DNA from: an uncultured beta proteobacterium | GTDB taxonomy: Bacteria > Pseudomonadota > Gammaproteobacteria > Burkholderiales > Burkholderiaceae_C | Assembly (NCBI GenBank): GCA_903885415.1 | Contig: CAISIP010000615.1 | Coordinates: 1-5,877 of the forward strand | Direction of reading: 5' to 3' | DNA: 5,877 nucleotides | Shown: positions 1-5,842 of the stretch, piece by piece | Numbering within the stretch: the stretch's first letter is position 1 | Layout of the letters: every line of letters begins with the position of its first letter | Translations under genes and position numbers: made by a program | Notes under the pieces: model-generated | What the model saw: only the letters and a program-made list of their open reading frames with translations | What the model was told of the DNA's origin: nothing | Databases searched by the model: none

Positions 1-2264
1 CGCGCCGGCGCAAGGAGCCGCCACTTGCGGGCGCGTTGCCGCCGACGCTGGAACTGGTGCTCGCCGATCAGATCTACATTGCCAAGCAAGGATTGCCACC
101 CGGTCTGATGAACCGCCTGATGCGATTGGCGGCGTTTCAGAACCCTGAGTTCTACCGGGCGCAGTCGATGCGGCTTTCCACCTACGGCAAGCCGCGCGTC
201 ATCACCTGCGCCGAGGATCATCCGCTTCACCTCGCACTACCGCGTGGTTGCCTCGACGATGTGCGCCGTACCTTGAAAGACCTGGGCGTGTGCGCAACGC
301 TACGCGACGAGCGCTGCAGCGGCCAGCCCTTGGAGCTGTGCTTTCAAGGTGAACTGCGGCCCGAGCAGATGGTAGCTGCACAGGCGCTGCTGGCGCATGA
401 GACGGGGGTGCTCGCCGCCACGACTGCCTTCGGCAAGACCGTGGTCGCGGCCTGGCTCGTCGCACATCGCGGCGTAAGCACGCTGGTGCTGGTGCACCGG
501 CAGCAGCTGCTCGACCAGTGGATCGAACGGCTGTCGGCTTTTCTCGGTCTGCCGGCCAGCGCGATCGGCCGCATCGGCGGCGGACGACGACGGCCGAACG
601 GGCGGATCGACGTCGCCCTCATTCAGAGCCTGGTCCACAAGGGCGTGGTTGCCGACCAGGTCGCCGACTATGGCCAACTCATCGTCGACGAGTGCCATCA
701 TCTGCCGGCCCAGAGCTTCGAGCAGGTGGCGCGTCGGACCAAAGCGCGGTTCGTCGTCGGGCTGTCGGCGACCGTGGAACGCAAGAACGGCCACCATCCC
801 ATTATTTTCATGCAATGCGGGCCGGTGCGCCACCGCGTGAACGCGAAGGCGCAGGCAGTGGCCCGGCCGTTCGAGCACCGGGTTCTCGTGCGGCCGACGG
901 CCTTCCAATCGGGCAGCGGCGCCGAACCGGACGCGCGGGTCGAGTTCCAGGCGCTGGTTCGGGAACTGGTCGATGACCAGTTGCGCAACCGCCGCATCTG
1001 CGACGACGTGGCCGAGTCCGTGCAGAGCGGCCGCTCGCCGCTCGTGCTCACGGAGCGAACAGATCATCTTGAGCGCCTTGCACAATTGCTGGCCGCCGAT
1101 GTGCGTCATCTTGTCGTCCTGCGCGCGGGGGCGGGCAAGAAGCGGCAGCGGGCCGTTGCCGAGCAGCTCGCTGCCATTCCGCGCGATGAGGCGCGCGTCA
1201 TCCTTGCCACTGGTCGGCACGTCGGCGAGGGCTTCGACGATGCGCGCCTGGACACGCTGCTCCTGACGCTTCCCGTGTCTTGGCGCGGCACTATCGCGCA
1301 GTACGCGGGCCGGCTGCACCGTCTGTGCGAGGGCAAGCGTGAGGTGCGCATCTACGACTACGCCGACCTCGAAGTGCCGATGCTTGCGCGGATGTTCGAT
1401 CGGCGCTGCCGCGGCTATGAGGCGCTCGGCTACACCATCGTGCTGCCGGCGAGCGCCATTCCCGGGTGGCCGCAGGACGTGCCCCTGCCCAGCGAGCCTG
1501 CATGGAAGCGCGACTACGCGGGCAGTGTGCGCAGGCTGGTCGCGGACGGCGTGGCCGACCCGGAAGCCAAGCGCAAGATCATCGGGCGCGAATTCGTCGA
1601 GGTATTCAAGGCCGAGGCGGCCAAGCTCAAGGCAGACCAGTCGCGCCATGTGGCCTGGCTCGCTCAGGGAACCATCTATCCCGACGTGATCGAGTCTGGC
1701 GGCGCCAACACCAAGAAGGCGGTGACGATCAAGAGCCACCACAACGTCGGTGGGCTGCCCGAGCAGCTCGGACTCAAGCTGCTGGAGCCGCTGCGCGAGC
1801 TGTTCAAGGACGAAGTGCGCGAGCTTGGCGTCGCGCTGGGCCTGCCGCACGCCATGGTGTACCGCCACCCGTTTCCGGGGCCGGGTCTGGGCGTTCGCAT
1901 ACTGGGCGAAGTCCGGCGCGAATACGCAGAGCTGCTGCGTCGTGCCGACGCGATCTTCATCGACGAGCTGCGCGCATTCGTCGACCCGGACAGCGGAAAG
2001 AACTGGTATGAACTCACCAGCCAGGCTTTCGCGGTGTTCCTGCCGGTACGCAGCGTCGGCGTGATGGGCGACGGCCGTACCTACGATTACGTTGTCGCAT
2101 TGCGCGCCGTGCAGACCAGCGACTTCATGACCGCCGACTGGGCCGAACTGCCCTATGCGCTGCTCAAGCGCGTGTCGGGTCGGATCATCAATGAAGTACG
2201 CGGCATCAACCGGGTGACCTACGACATATCGAGCAAGCCGCCGGCGACGATTGAGTGGGAATAG
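1..2264 (+). CDS. SF2 helicase (TOTE-type) fused in frame to GuaA C-terminal fragment; 5' partial
   Basis: The frame is open to the left edge: codons from position 3 read RRRKEPPLAGALPPTLELV with no stop. The TTG at 36 is therefore probably internal and the real N-terminus lies outside the window. Counting from that TTG as residue 1, helicase motifs appear in order: Walker A ATTAFGKT (128-135), DECH box (218-221), SAT (244-246), motif V region ATGRHVGEGFD (391-401) and motif VI QYAGRLHR (422-429). These define an ATP-driven SF2 nucleic-acid translocase. The sequence resembles helicases that follow an archaeo-eukaryotic primase domain in TOTE conflict proteins carried by mobile elements; that assignment is from memory. 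At about residue 505 it becomes the C-terminal part of GMP synthase, running to the TAG at 2262. Both halves are intact at the codon level, with no frameshift or stop. The helicase half may still be made and active; the chimera's function is unknown. Confidence 0.85.
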   Translation, partial: RRRKEPPLAGALPPTLELVLADQIYIAKQGLPPGLMNRLMRLAAFQNPEFYRAQSMRLSTYGKPRVITCAEDHPLHLALPRGCLDDVRRTLKDLGVCATLRDERCSGQPLELCFQGELRPEQMVAAQALLAHETGVLAATTAFGKTVVAAWLVAHRGVSTLVLVHRQQLLDQWIERLSAFLGLPASAIGRIGGGRRRPNGRIDVALIQSLVHKGVVADQVADYGQLIVDECHHLPAQSFEQVARRTKARFVVGLSATVERKNGHHPIIFMQCGPVRHRVNAKAQAVARPFEHRVLVRPTAFQSGSGAEPDARVEFQALVRELVDDQLRNRRICDDVAESVQSGRSPLVLTERTDHLERLAQLLAADVRHLVVLRAGAGKKRQRAVAEQLAAIPRDEARVILATGRHVGEGFDDARLDTLLLTLPVSWRGTIAQYAGRLHRLCEGKREVRIYDYADLEVPMLARMFDRRCRGYEALGYTIVLPASAIPGWPQDVPLPSEPAWKRDYAGSVRRLVADGVADPEAKRKIIGREFVEVFKAEAAKLKADQSRHVAWLAQGTIYPDVIESGGANTKKAVTIKSHHNVGGLPEQLGLKLLEPLRELFKDEVRELGVALGLPHAMVYRHPFPGPGLGVRILGEVRREYAELLRRADAIFIDELRAFVDPDSGKNWYELTSQAFAVFLPVRSVGVMGDGRTYDYVVALRAVQTSDFMTADWAELPYALLKRVSGRIINEVRGINRVTYDISSKPPATIEWE
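1551..2264 (+). pseudogene. guaA: 3' fragment of GMP synthase gene, captured in frame by the helicase ORF
   Basis: About 236 residues match the end of glutamine-hydrolysing GMP synthase, which aminates XMP to GMP in purine synthesis. Visible family hallmarks are DPEAKRKIIGREF just after the junction, ESGGANTKK and IKSHHNVGGLPE, the loop HPFPGPGLGVRILGE, VGVMGDGRTYDY, and the terminal GINRVTYDISSKPPATIEWE. The complete enzyme is roughly 525-540 residues. The class I glutaminase domain and the first part of the ATP-pyrophosphatase domain, including its SGGVDS P-loop, are missing, so ATP-dependent XMP adenylylation is not possible from this piece. The C-terminal dimerisation domain is complete. 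There is no separate ribosome binding site or start at the junction; it is read only as part of the helicase ORF. A full guaA presumably exists elsewhere, unless the organism relies on purine salvage. Recognition as guaA is secure; the mechanism of truncation is inferred. Confidence 0.9.
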
Positions 2265-2320
2265 CGCGCCGCACGGACCTCGAGTCATGCGTGACGAACC
2301 GCGAGGTGCGCCATGAAGCG

Positions 2321-2350
2321 TTGACAGGGGAACGCATAGGTCAACCTATG
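2321..2350. promoter_or_regulatory. TTGACA box followed by a 16-bp palindrome
   Basis: A perfect TTGACA (2321-2326) is followed after 8 bp by an inverted repeat with 7-bp arms, CATAGGT-CA-ACCTATG (2335-2350). This resembles a -35 box with an operator, but no good -10 hexamer lies at 16-18 bp; the best AT-containing candidate, TATGTG at 2347, matches poorly. If it is a promoter, it would fire on the + strand, antisense to arsC. It may instead be a protein-binding site or a remnant of an attachment region downstream of guaA. Confidence 0.3.
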
Positions 2351-2365
2351 TGTGTCCACCATTTT

Positions 2366-2387
2366 CGGCTCCGTGCAAACGGAGCCG
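2366..2387. terminator. GC-rich stem-loop between convergent genes, possible terminator
   Basis: The arms CGGCTCCG and CGGAGCCG form a perfect 8-bp stem with the 6-nt loop TGCAAA. It lies 13 nt beyond the arsC stop (- strand) and about 100 nt beyond the end of the helicase-GuaA ORF (+ strand). On the + strand a TTTT run follows only after nine more bases. On the - strand the stem is followed by AAAA, so neither side has a classic U-tract immediately after the stem. Position favours a terminator; the sequence is not canonical. Confidence 0.4.
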
Positions 2388-2400
2388 CGCAGTCGTTTTC

Positions 2401-2904
2401 CTACTTCGCCTGAACGCGTCCGATTCGCTGCAACTCGTTGAGCAGCGACAACTTCTCCAACTTGTCCAGGGGCAGATTCAAGAAGAGCGAGATTCGCCTC
2501 TGCAGCACCATGAACGCCGCCGTGAATGCCTTTTCTATCTGCTCCGCCGTGCCCTGCACCGCAACCGGATCTTCGACACCCCAATGTGCGGACATTGGCT
2601 GACCTGGCCAGACCGGACAAACCTCCCCGGCTGCCTTGTCGCAGACAGTCAACACGAAATCCATCTTGGGGGCGTCAGGGGTGGCAAATTCTTCCCGGTT
2701 TTTGCTGCGCAAGTCGCTCGTGCGGAAGCGATGGCGCTGCAACAACTCGAGTGCCTTCGGGTTCACGGTACCTGCAGGATGGCTGCCGGCGCTGTAGGCC
2801 CGGAATTTTCCGGCTCCCAATTGGTTCAACAAGGACTCGGCGATGATGCTATGGGCTGAGTTGCCCGTGCAAATGAACAACACATTCATATGGGCTTTTG
2901 ACAT
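2401..2904 (-). CDS. arsC: Arsenate reductase, LMW-phosphatase fold, thioredoxin-coupled type, P-loop Arg replaced by His
   Basis: This 167-residue protein belongs to the family that reduces arsenate to arsenite in the cytoplasm by a cysteine relay re-reduced by thioredoxin. The start chosen is the ATG at 2904, because GGAG lies 7 nt upstream; an upstream in-frame ATG at 3003 would add residues that do not resemble the family and would overlap arsR. The relay cysteines are all present: nucleophile Cys12 in CTGNSAHS, then Cys88 and Cys95 seven residues apart as in the plasmid pI258 enzyme. The general-acid Asp is present as Asp112 in EDPV. The P-loop is odd: the family reads C-x5-R-S with an invariant oxyanion-binding Arg, but residue 18 here is His, codon CAT, one G-to-A change from the Arg codon CGT. 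Activity may be weakened or lost. It is the last gene of the ars operon, 56 nt after arsR. Confidence 0.88.
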   Translation of the reverse strand: MSKAHMNVLFICTGNSAHSIIAESLLNQLGAGKFRAYSAGSHPAGTVNPKALELLQRHRFRTSDLRSKNREEFATPDAPKMDFVLTVCDKAAGEVCPVWPGQPMSAHWGVEDPVAVQGTAEQIEKAFTAAFMVLQRRISLFLNLPLDKLEKLSLLNELQRIGRVQAK

Positions 2905-2960
2905 GAAATCACTCCGTATAGCAAGTTCAAGAATCGGTTCCAGGGCGAATTGGCCCGGCA

Positions 2961-3290
2961 TCATGGGGTGTCGAAAACTGCTTTGGCATCGGTCATTTCG
3001 CAAGCTTGGCCTTCACAGCAATTCAGTGTGAGGAAGCTGAGCAATTCGTTCATCGTGGCGAAAGCTGCCCTGTAGATCAGGTTTCGGCCATCGCGTTCTT
3101 GCGTGATCAGCCCTGCGTGGCTGAGCTCCTTCAGGTGAAAGGACAGACCAGTACCCGGGATGCCCAGCGCATCAGACAAAAGTTTTGGTGTCAGGCCATT
3201 TTTTCCGGCAACCACCAACTGCCGGAATATCTGCAGCCGGGACACATGCGCAATCGAGTCCAATGCGCGAACAGCCTCTTGTTCAGTCAC
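2961..3290 (-). CDS. arsR: ArsR/SmtB-family arsenic-responsive repressor, C-terminal Cys-cluster type
   Basis: This 109-residue winged-helix repressor uses a GTG start at 3290. The GTG overlaps the arsJ stop as GTGA, which favours translational coupling, and the protein then begins TEQEAVRALDSIAHVSRLQIF, the normal N-terminus of the family. The helix-turn-helix spans about residues 34-62, including LSDALGIPGTGLSFHLKEL, and the wing is about 64-76 (ERDGRNLIYR). No cysteine occurs in the recognition-helix region, so the classical plasmid R773 CxC metal site is absent. Instead Cys91, Cys92 and Cys97 cluster in LNCCEGQACEM. This matches the C-terminal three-cysteine As(III) site known for Acidithiobacillus ferrooxidans ArsR. 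It probably represses this operon and releases DNA on binding As(III) or Sb(III). Its place inside the operon, after arsJ and before arsC, implies autoregulation through the upstream promoter. Confidence 0.92.
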   Translation of the reverse strand: MTEQEAVRALDSIAHVSRLQIFRQLVVAGKNGLTPKLLSDALGIPGTGLSFHLKELSHAGLITQERDGRNLIYRAAFATMNELLSFLTLNCCEGQACEMTDAKAVFDTP

Positions 3291-4543
3291 GCTGGCACCC
3301 GTTGCATCGTCCTGGTGACAGGCAGGGCCAGCGTGACCAGCCAACAGATGACCAGCATGACGGCCGACCCCGACAACGCATACAGCAGGCCTCCCCATTG
3401 GTAGAGCAGCCCAGACATCAGCGTGCCGAAAAATCGTCCTACGGCGTTGGCTGCGTAATAGAAGCCGACATCCTCGGCTGCCTTTTCCGATCCGGCGTAG
3501 GCCAGAACCAGATAGGAGTGGACCGACGAATTGACCGCGAATGCGAATCCGAAGATGCCCAAGCCGCCCACCACGACCCACTCGAGGTGGTCAACCTTCA
3601 TGGCCACGGCAATGGCGATCGCCATCGGAATCACCGCCAGCATGGCAGACCAGAGCCTGGCCGCCGGCACTTCGGCACTCAAGCCGTCTTCGCTGCGTCG
3701 GACTAGGTGCGGGGCGAACGCCTGCACCATTCCGTAACCGATGGTCCACAACGCAAGAAAGCCGCCAACCATTGGCCGTGACCATCCGGATGCGTAAAGA
3801 AACACCGGCACACCCACCACGAACCAGACATCCCGCGCGCCAAACAACACGACGCGCGCAGCGGCCAGAAGATTGATGCCGCGGTTCTTCGCAAAGAGTT
3901 CCTTCGCCGATTTGGACGCCTTGCTCTTGCCCATCAGTTTGGGCACAAAAGTCACGACACCAGCTAGGATCAGCGACAACAGTGCGGCCATCAGCCACAG
4001 CGCACCCCGGAAACCCACGACCTCGAGCAATACGCCGCCCAGGAAAAAACCGATGCCCTTCATGGCGTTCTTGCTGCCGGTAAACCACGCCACCCACTTG
4101 AACAGTTGCCCTGACGCTTCACCGGCGGTGAGCTTGATGGCCGACTTGCTGGCCGTCTTGGTCAGGTCCTTGGCCACACCACACACCCCCTGCGACAACA
4201 CCACCCAGATGACCGATAGGGTCGGTGACCAGTCGGGCGAGAGGGCAGACAGGAGCAGGAAGCCCGTAATCTGCGTCGTGAGACCCACCGTCAGCATGCG
4301 TGCGATGCCATACCGGGTGGCAAGCCAGCCACCGATCAAATTGGCGGCAATGCCGGCAGCCTCGTACAGCAGGAACAGGAAGGCCAGGGCAAAAGGCGAA
4401 TAACCCAGCTTGTAGAAATGCAGCAGGACCAGCATGCGCAAAGCGCCGTCCGTGAGCGTGAAGCCCCAGTAGGCGCTGGTGACAATGGCGTAGTTGCGCG
4501 CGGCGCTGCTCCCCGCCACGCTGGTCGCGTCGTGCGTTGCCAC
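3287..4543 (-). CDS. arsJ: ArsJ, MFS efflux permease for 1-arseno-3-phosphoglycerate
   Basis: This 418-residue inner-membrane protein is of the major facilitator type, with many hydrophobic helices in two halves separated by a basic cytoplasmic loop at about residues 201-222 (PKLMGKSKASKSAKELFAKN). It carries sequences I associate with ArsJ: YWGFTLTDGALRMLVLLHF (25-43), GVAKDLTKTASKSAIKL, TGSKNAMKGIGFFLGG, LFGARDVWFVVGVPVFL and EDVGFYYAANAVGRFFGTL. ArsJ is known to export the unstable arsenate ester of 3-phosphoglycerate made by a partner GAPDH; outside the cell it falls apart to arsenate. The GTG start at 4543 lies one base after the gap stop codon, with GGGAT a few bases upstream as a possible ribosome site. 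Tight coupling to gap on one side and to arsR on the other supports the assignment. Its length is normal and no disruption is seen. Confidence 0.93.
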   Translation of the reverse strand: MATHDATSVAGSSAARNYAIVTSAYWGFTLTDGALRMLVLLHFYKLGYSPFALAFLFLLYEAAGIAANLIGGWLATRYGIARMLTVGLTTQITGFLLLSALSPDWSPTLSVIWVVLSQGVCGVAKDLTKTASKSAIKLTAGEASGQLFKWVAWFTGSKNAMKGIGFFLGGVLLEVVGFRGALWLMAALLSLILAGVVTFVPKLMGKSKASKSAKELFAKNRGINLLAAARVVLFGARDVWFVVGVPVFLYASGWSRPMVGGFLALWTIGYGMVQAFAPHLVRRSEDGLSAEVPAARLWSAMLAVIPMAIAIAVAMKVDHLEWVVVGGLGIFGFAFAVNSSVHSYLVLAYAGSEKAAEDVGFYYAANAVGRFFGTLMSGLLYQWGGLLYALSGSAVMLVICWLVTLALPVTRTMQRVPA

Positions 4544-4544
4544 C

Positions 4545-5588
4545 TCAGATCCCGACGGATTCCATGTGGCAGGCCAGGTCGACCATGCGGCAGGCGTAGC
4601 CCATCTCGTTGTCGTACCAGGCGTAGATCTTGAGCAGTGTGCCGTCGGTCACCATGGTGGACAGCCCGTCCACGATGGAACTGCGCGTATCGCGGGCGTA
4701 GTCGGCGCTGACCAGCGGGCGATCCTCGTAGCCCAGGATGCCGGCCAGGGGGCCTTTCGCAGCGGCGGCAAACAGCGCGTTGACTTCCTCCGCCGAAGTT
4801 TCACGTTTCATCTCGAACACGCAGTCTGTCAACGAGGCATTGAGCACCGGAGCCCGTACCGCGTGGCCGTTGAGCTTGCCCTTGAGTTCAGGGTAGATCA
4901 GGGCAATGGCGGTGGCACTGCCCGTGGTGGTGGGCGAAAGACTGAGCATGGCGCTGCGGGCACGGCGCAGGTCCTTGTGGGGGGCATCGACCATCAGGTT
5001 GGTGTTGGTCGGGTCGTGGATGGTCGTGATCTGCCCGTGGCGGATGCCGATGGCGTCGTGCACCACCTTGACGACCGGAGCCAGGCAATTCGTCGTGCAG
5101 GAAGCGGCCGTCACGATGGGGTGGCGCGCAGGATCGTACAGATGGTGGTTCACGCCCACCACGATGTTGAGGACGTTGCCGACCTTCACCGGAGCGGCGA
5201 CGATGACGCGTTTTGCTCCCCGGTCCAGGTGCCCCTGCAAGGTTTCCGGAGTCAGGAACTTGCCCGTGCACTCCAGCACCACGTCCACCTCGAGGTCGCC
5301 CCATGGGATTTCCGATGCCGTCGCGTGGGAGGAAAACGCCAGTTGCCGGGAGCCGATGCGGATTCGACCATCGCCCTCTGCTGCAATGTCTTCGCGCCAA
5401 CGCCCCTGTACGCTGTCAAACGTCAGCAGATGCGCGGTGGCGGTGGCCCCTCCCTTGAGTTCGTTGAGGTGAACGACTTCGAGACGGTTTCCCGCGCGAG
5501 GGTCATCGGATTGACGCTCTGCGGCCCCCAGGGCCGCGCGCAGGGCCAATCGGCCGATGCGCCCCATTCCATTGATTCCGACTTTCAT
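4545..5588 (-). CDS. gap: Glyceraldehyde-3-phosphate dehydrogenase of the ArsJ arsenate-export pathway
   Basis: This 347-residue protein has the NAD-binding Rossmann motif GINGMGRIGR (4-13), the active-site cysteine Cys164 in AASCTTNC, the general-base His191 in TIHDPTNTN, and the C-terminal YDNEMGY. With arsenate replacing phosphate, GAPDH converts glyceraldehyde-3-phosphate to 1-arseno-3-phosphoglycerate, the cargo of ArsJ. Being first in the ars operon with only one base before arsJ, it is most likely the dedicated arsenic copy and not the glycolytic one. The usual Asp of the NAD-binding IND(L) segment appears as Glu in HLNEL (40-44), and the usual Trp of DNEWGY is Met here. The latter is a variant I recall from ars-linked GAPDHs, but it was not checked. 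The ATG at 5588 is preceded by GGAG at five bases' distance. The protein is full length. Confidence 0.94.
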   Translation of the reverse strand: MKVGINGMGRIGRLALRAALGAAERQSDDPRAGNRLEVVHLNELKGGATATAHLLTFDSVQGRWREDIAAEGDGRIRIGSRQLAFSSHATASEIPWGDLEVDVVLECTGKFLTPETLQGHLDRGAKRVIVAAPVKVGNVLNIVVGVNHHLYDPARHPIVTAASCTTNCLAPVVKVVHDAIGIRHGQITTIHDPTNTNLMVDAPHKDLRRARSAMLSLSPTTTGSATAIALIYPELKGKLNGHAVRAPVLNASLTDCVFEMKRETSAEEVNALFAAAAKGPLAGILGYEDRPLVSADYARDTRSSIVDGLSTMVTDGTLLKIYAWYDNEMGYACRMVDLACHMESVGI

Positions 5589-5781
5589 ACTTGCTCCGGC
5601 TGACGAATTGCAAAGGTGCTGACTTCAAGAAGTGTTGAATAGTCGCACGGGGCCATGACCCTTTTGTGACACCACGAACCAAACCGTTCTGCTGCGTAGA
5701 TAGGTGGCCGATGTGCCGCCCTCCAAATTTGCCACCGGCCCGGCACGGGGGCGCAAGGGCGTCGTCCGGGCTGGTGTTCCC

Positions 5782-5807
5782 AACACATCGGCACAAACAC
5801 ATCGGCA
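5782..5807. repeat. 12-bp tandem direct repeat AACACATCGGCA
   Basis: AACACATCGGCA occurs perfectly at 5782-5793 and 5796-5807, separated by CA. Its 9-bp core CACATCGGC also occurs in inverted orientation at 5707-5715 (GCCGATGTG). The second copy ends two bases before the TTGACA box of the divergent arsR promoter, so a regulator could bind here as an array. Confidence 0.6.
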
Positions 5808-5808
5808 G

Positions 5809-5836
5809 TTGACATATTTTATATTTCCACAATAAT
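5809..5836 (+). promoter_or_regulatory. Sigma-70-like promoter of the divergent arsR
   Basis: A perfect -35 TTGACA (5809-5814) is followed after 16 bp by AATAAT (5831-5836), five of six matches to TATAAT. The expected transcription start, about 7 bp downstream, falls at or next to the ATG at 5843. This implies a leaderless or nearly leaderless mRNA, and no Shine-Dalgarno sequence is seen before that ATG. An ArsR bound between the two boxes would block RNA polymerase directly. Confidence 0.55.
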
Positions 5837-5842
5837 GAAACT

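Larger units (their letters stand above)
5589..5842. promoter_or_regulatory. Divergent intergenic control region between gap operon and second arsR
   Basis: These 254 bp separate the gap start from a divergent arsR start and hold no credible gene. The end next to arsR is strikingly AT-rich compared with the rest of the window, the expected place for promoters and ArsR operators. On the - strand a TATAAA hexamer (5818-5823) could serve the gap operon with a leader of about 220 nt, but no good -35 pairs with it. Closer to gap lies the inverted repeat TTCAA-6-TTGAA (5624-5639), a possible operator. No convincing - strand promoter could be fixed by eye. Confidence 0.6.

Noticed and set aside
36..38. 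TTG as the true start of the helicase gene
   Set aside because: The frame is open upstream to the window edge and reads as plausible protein, and no ribosome binding site precedes the TTG.
300..2288. Long open frame on the - strand (662 codons) opposite the helicase-GuaA gene
   Set aside because: It is antisense to a gene with clear motifs, shows no recognisable domain, and is explained by GC-rich codon bias leaving the complementary frame free of stops.
2277..2307. Inverted repeat ACCTCG...CGAGGT after the guaA stop as a terminator
   Set aside because: The stem is only 6 bp with a 19-nt loop and no T-run; chance is likely in GC-rich DNA.
2905..3003. Longer ArsC starting at 3003
   Set aside because: The added residues do not look like the family and overlap the arsR 3' end, while the ATG at 2904 has GGAG at proper spacing.
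3291..3581. Longer ArsR starting inside arsJ
   Set aside because: The extra residues are an out-of-frame shadow of arsJ; the GTG at 3290 gives the normal ArsR length and a GTGA stop-start overlap.
4494..5603. Long open frame on the + strand (369 codons) opposite gap
   Set aside because: The - strand carries a complete GAPDH with all catalytic motifs; the antisense frame has low-complexity composition and no family resemblance.
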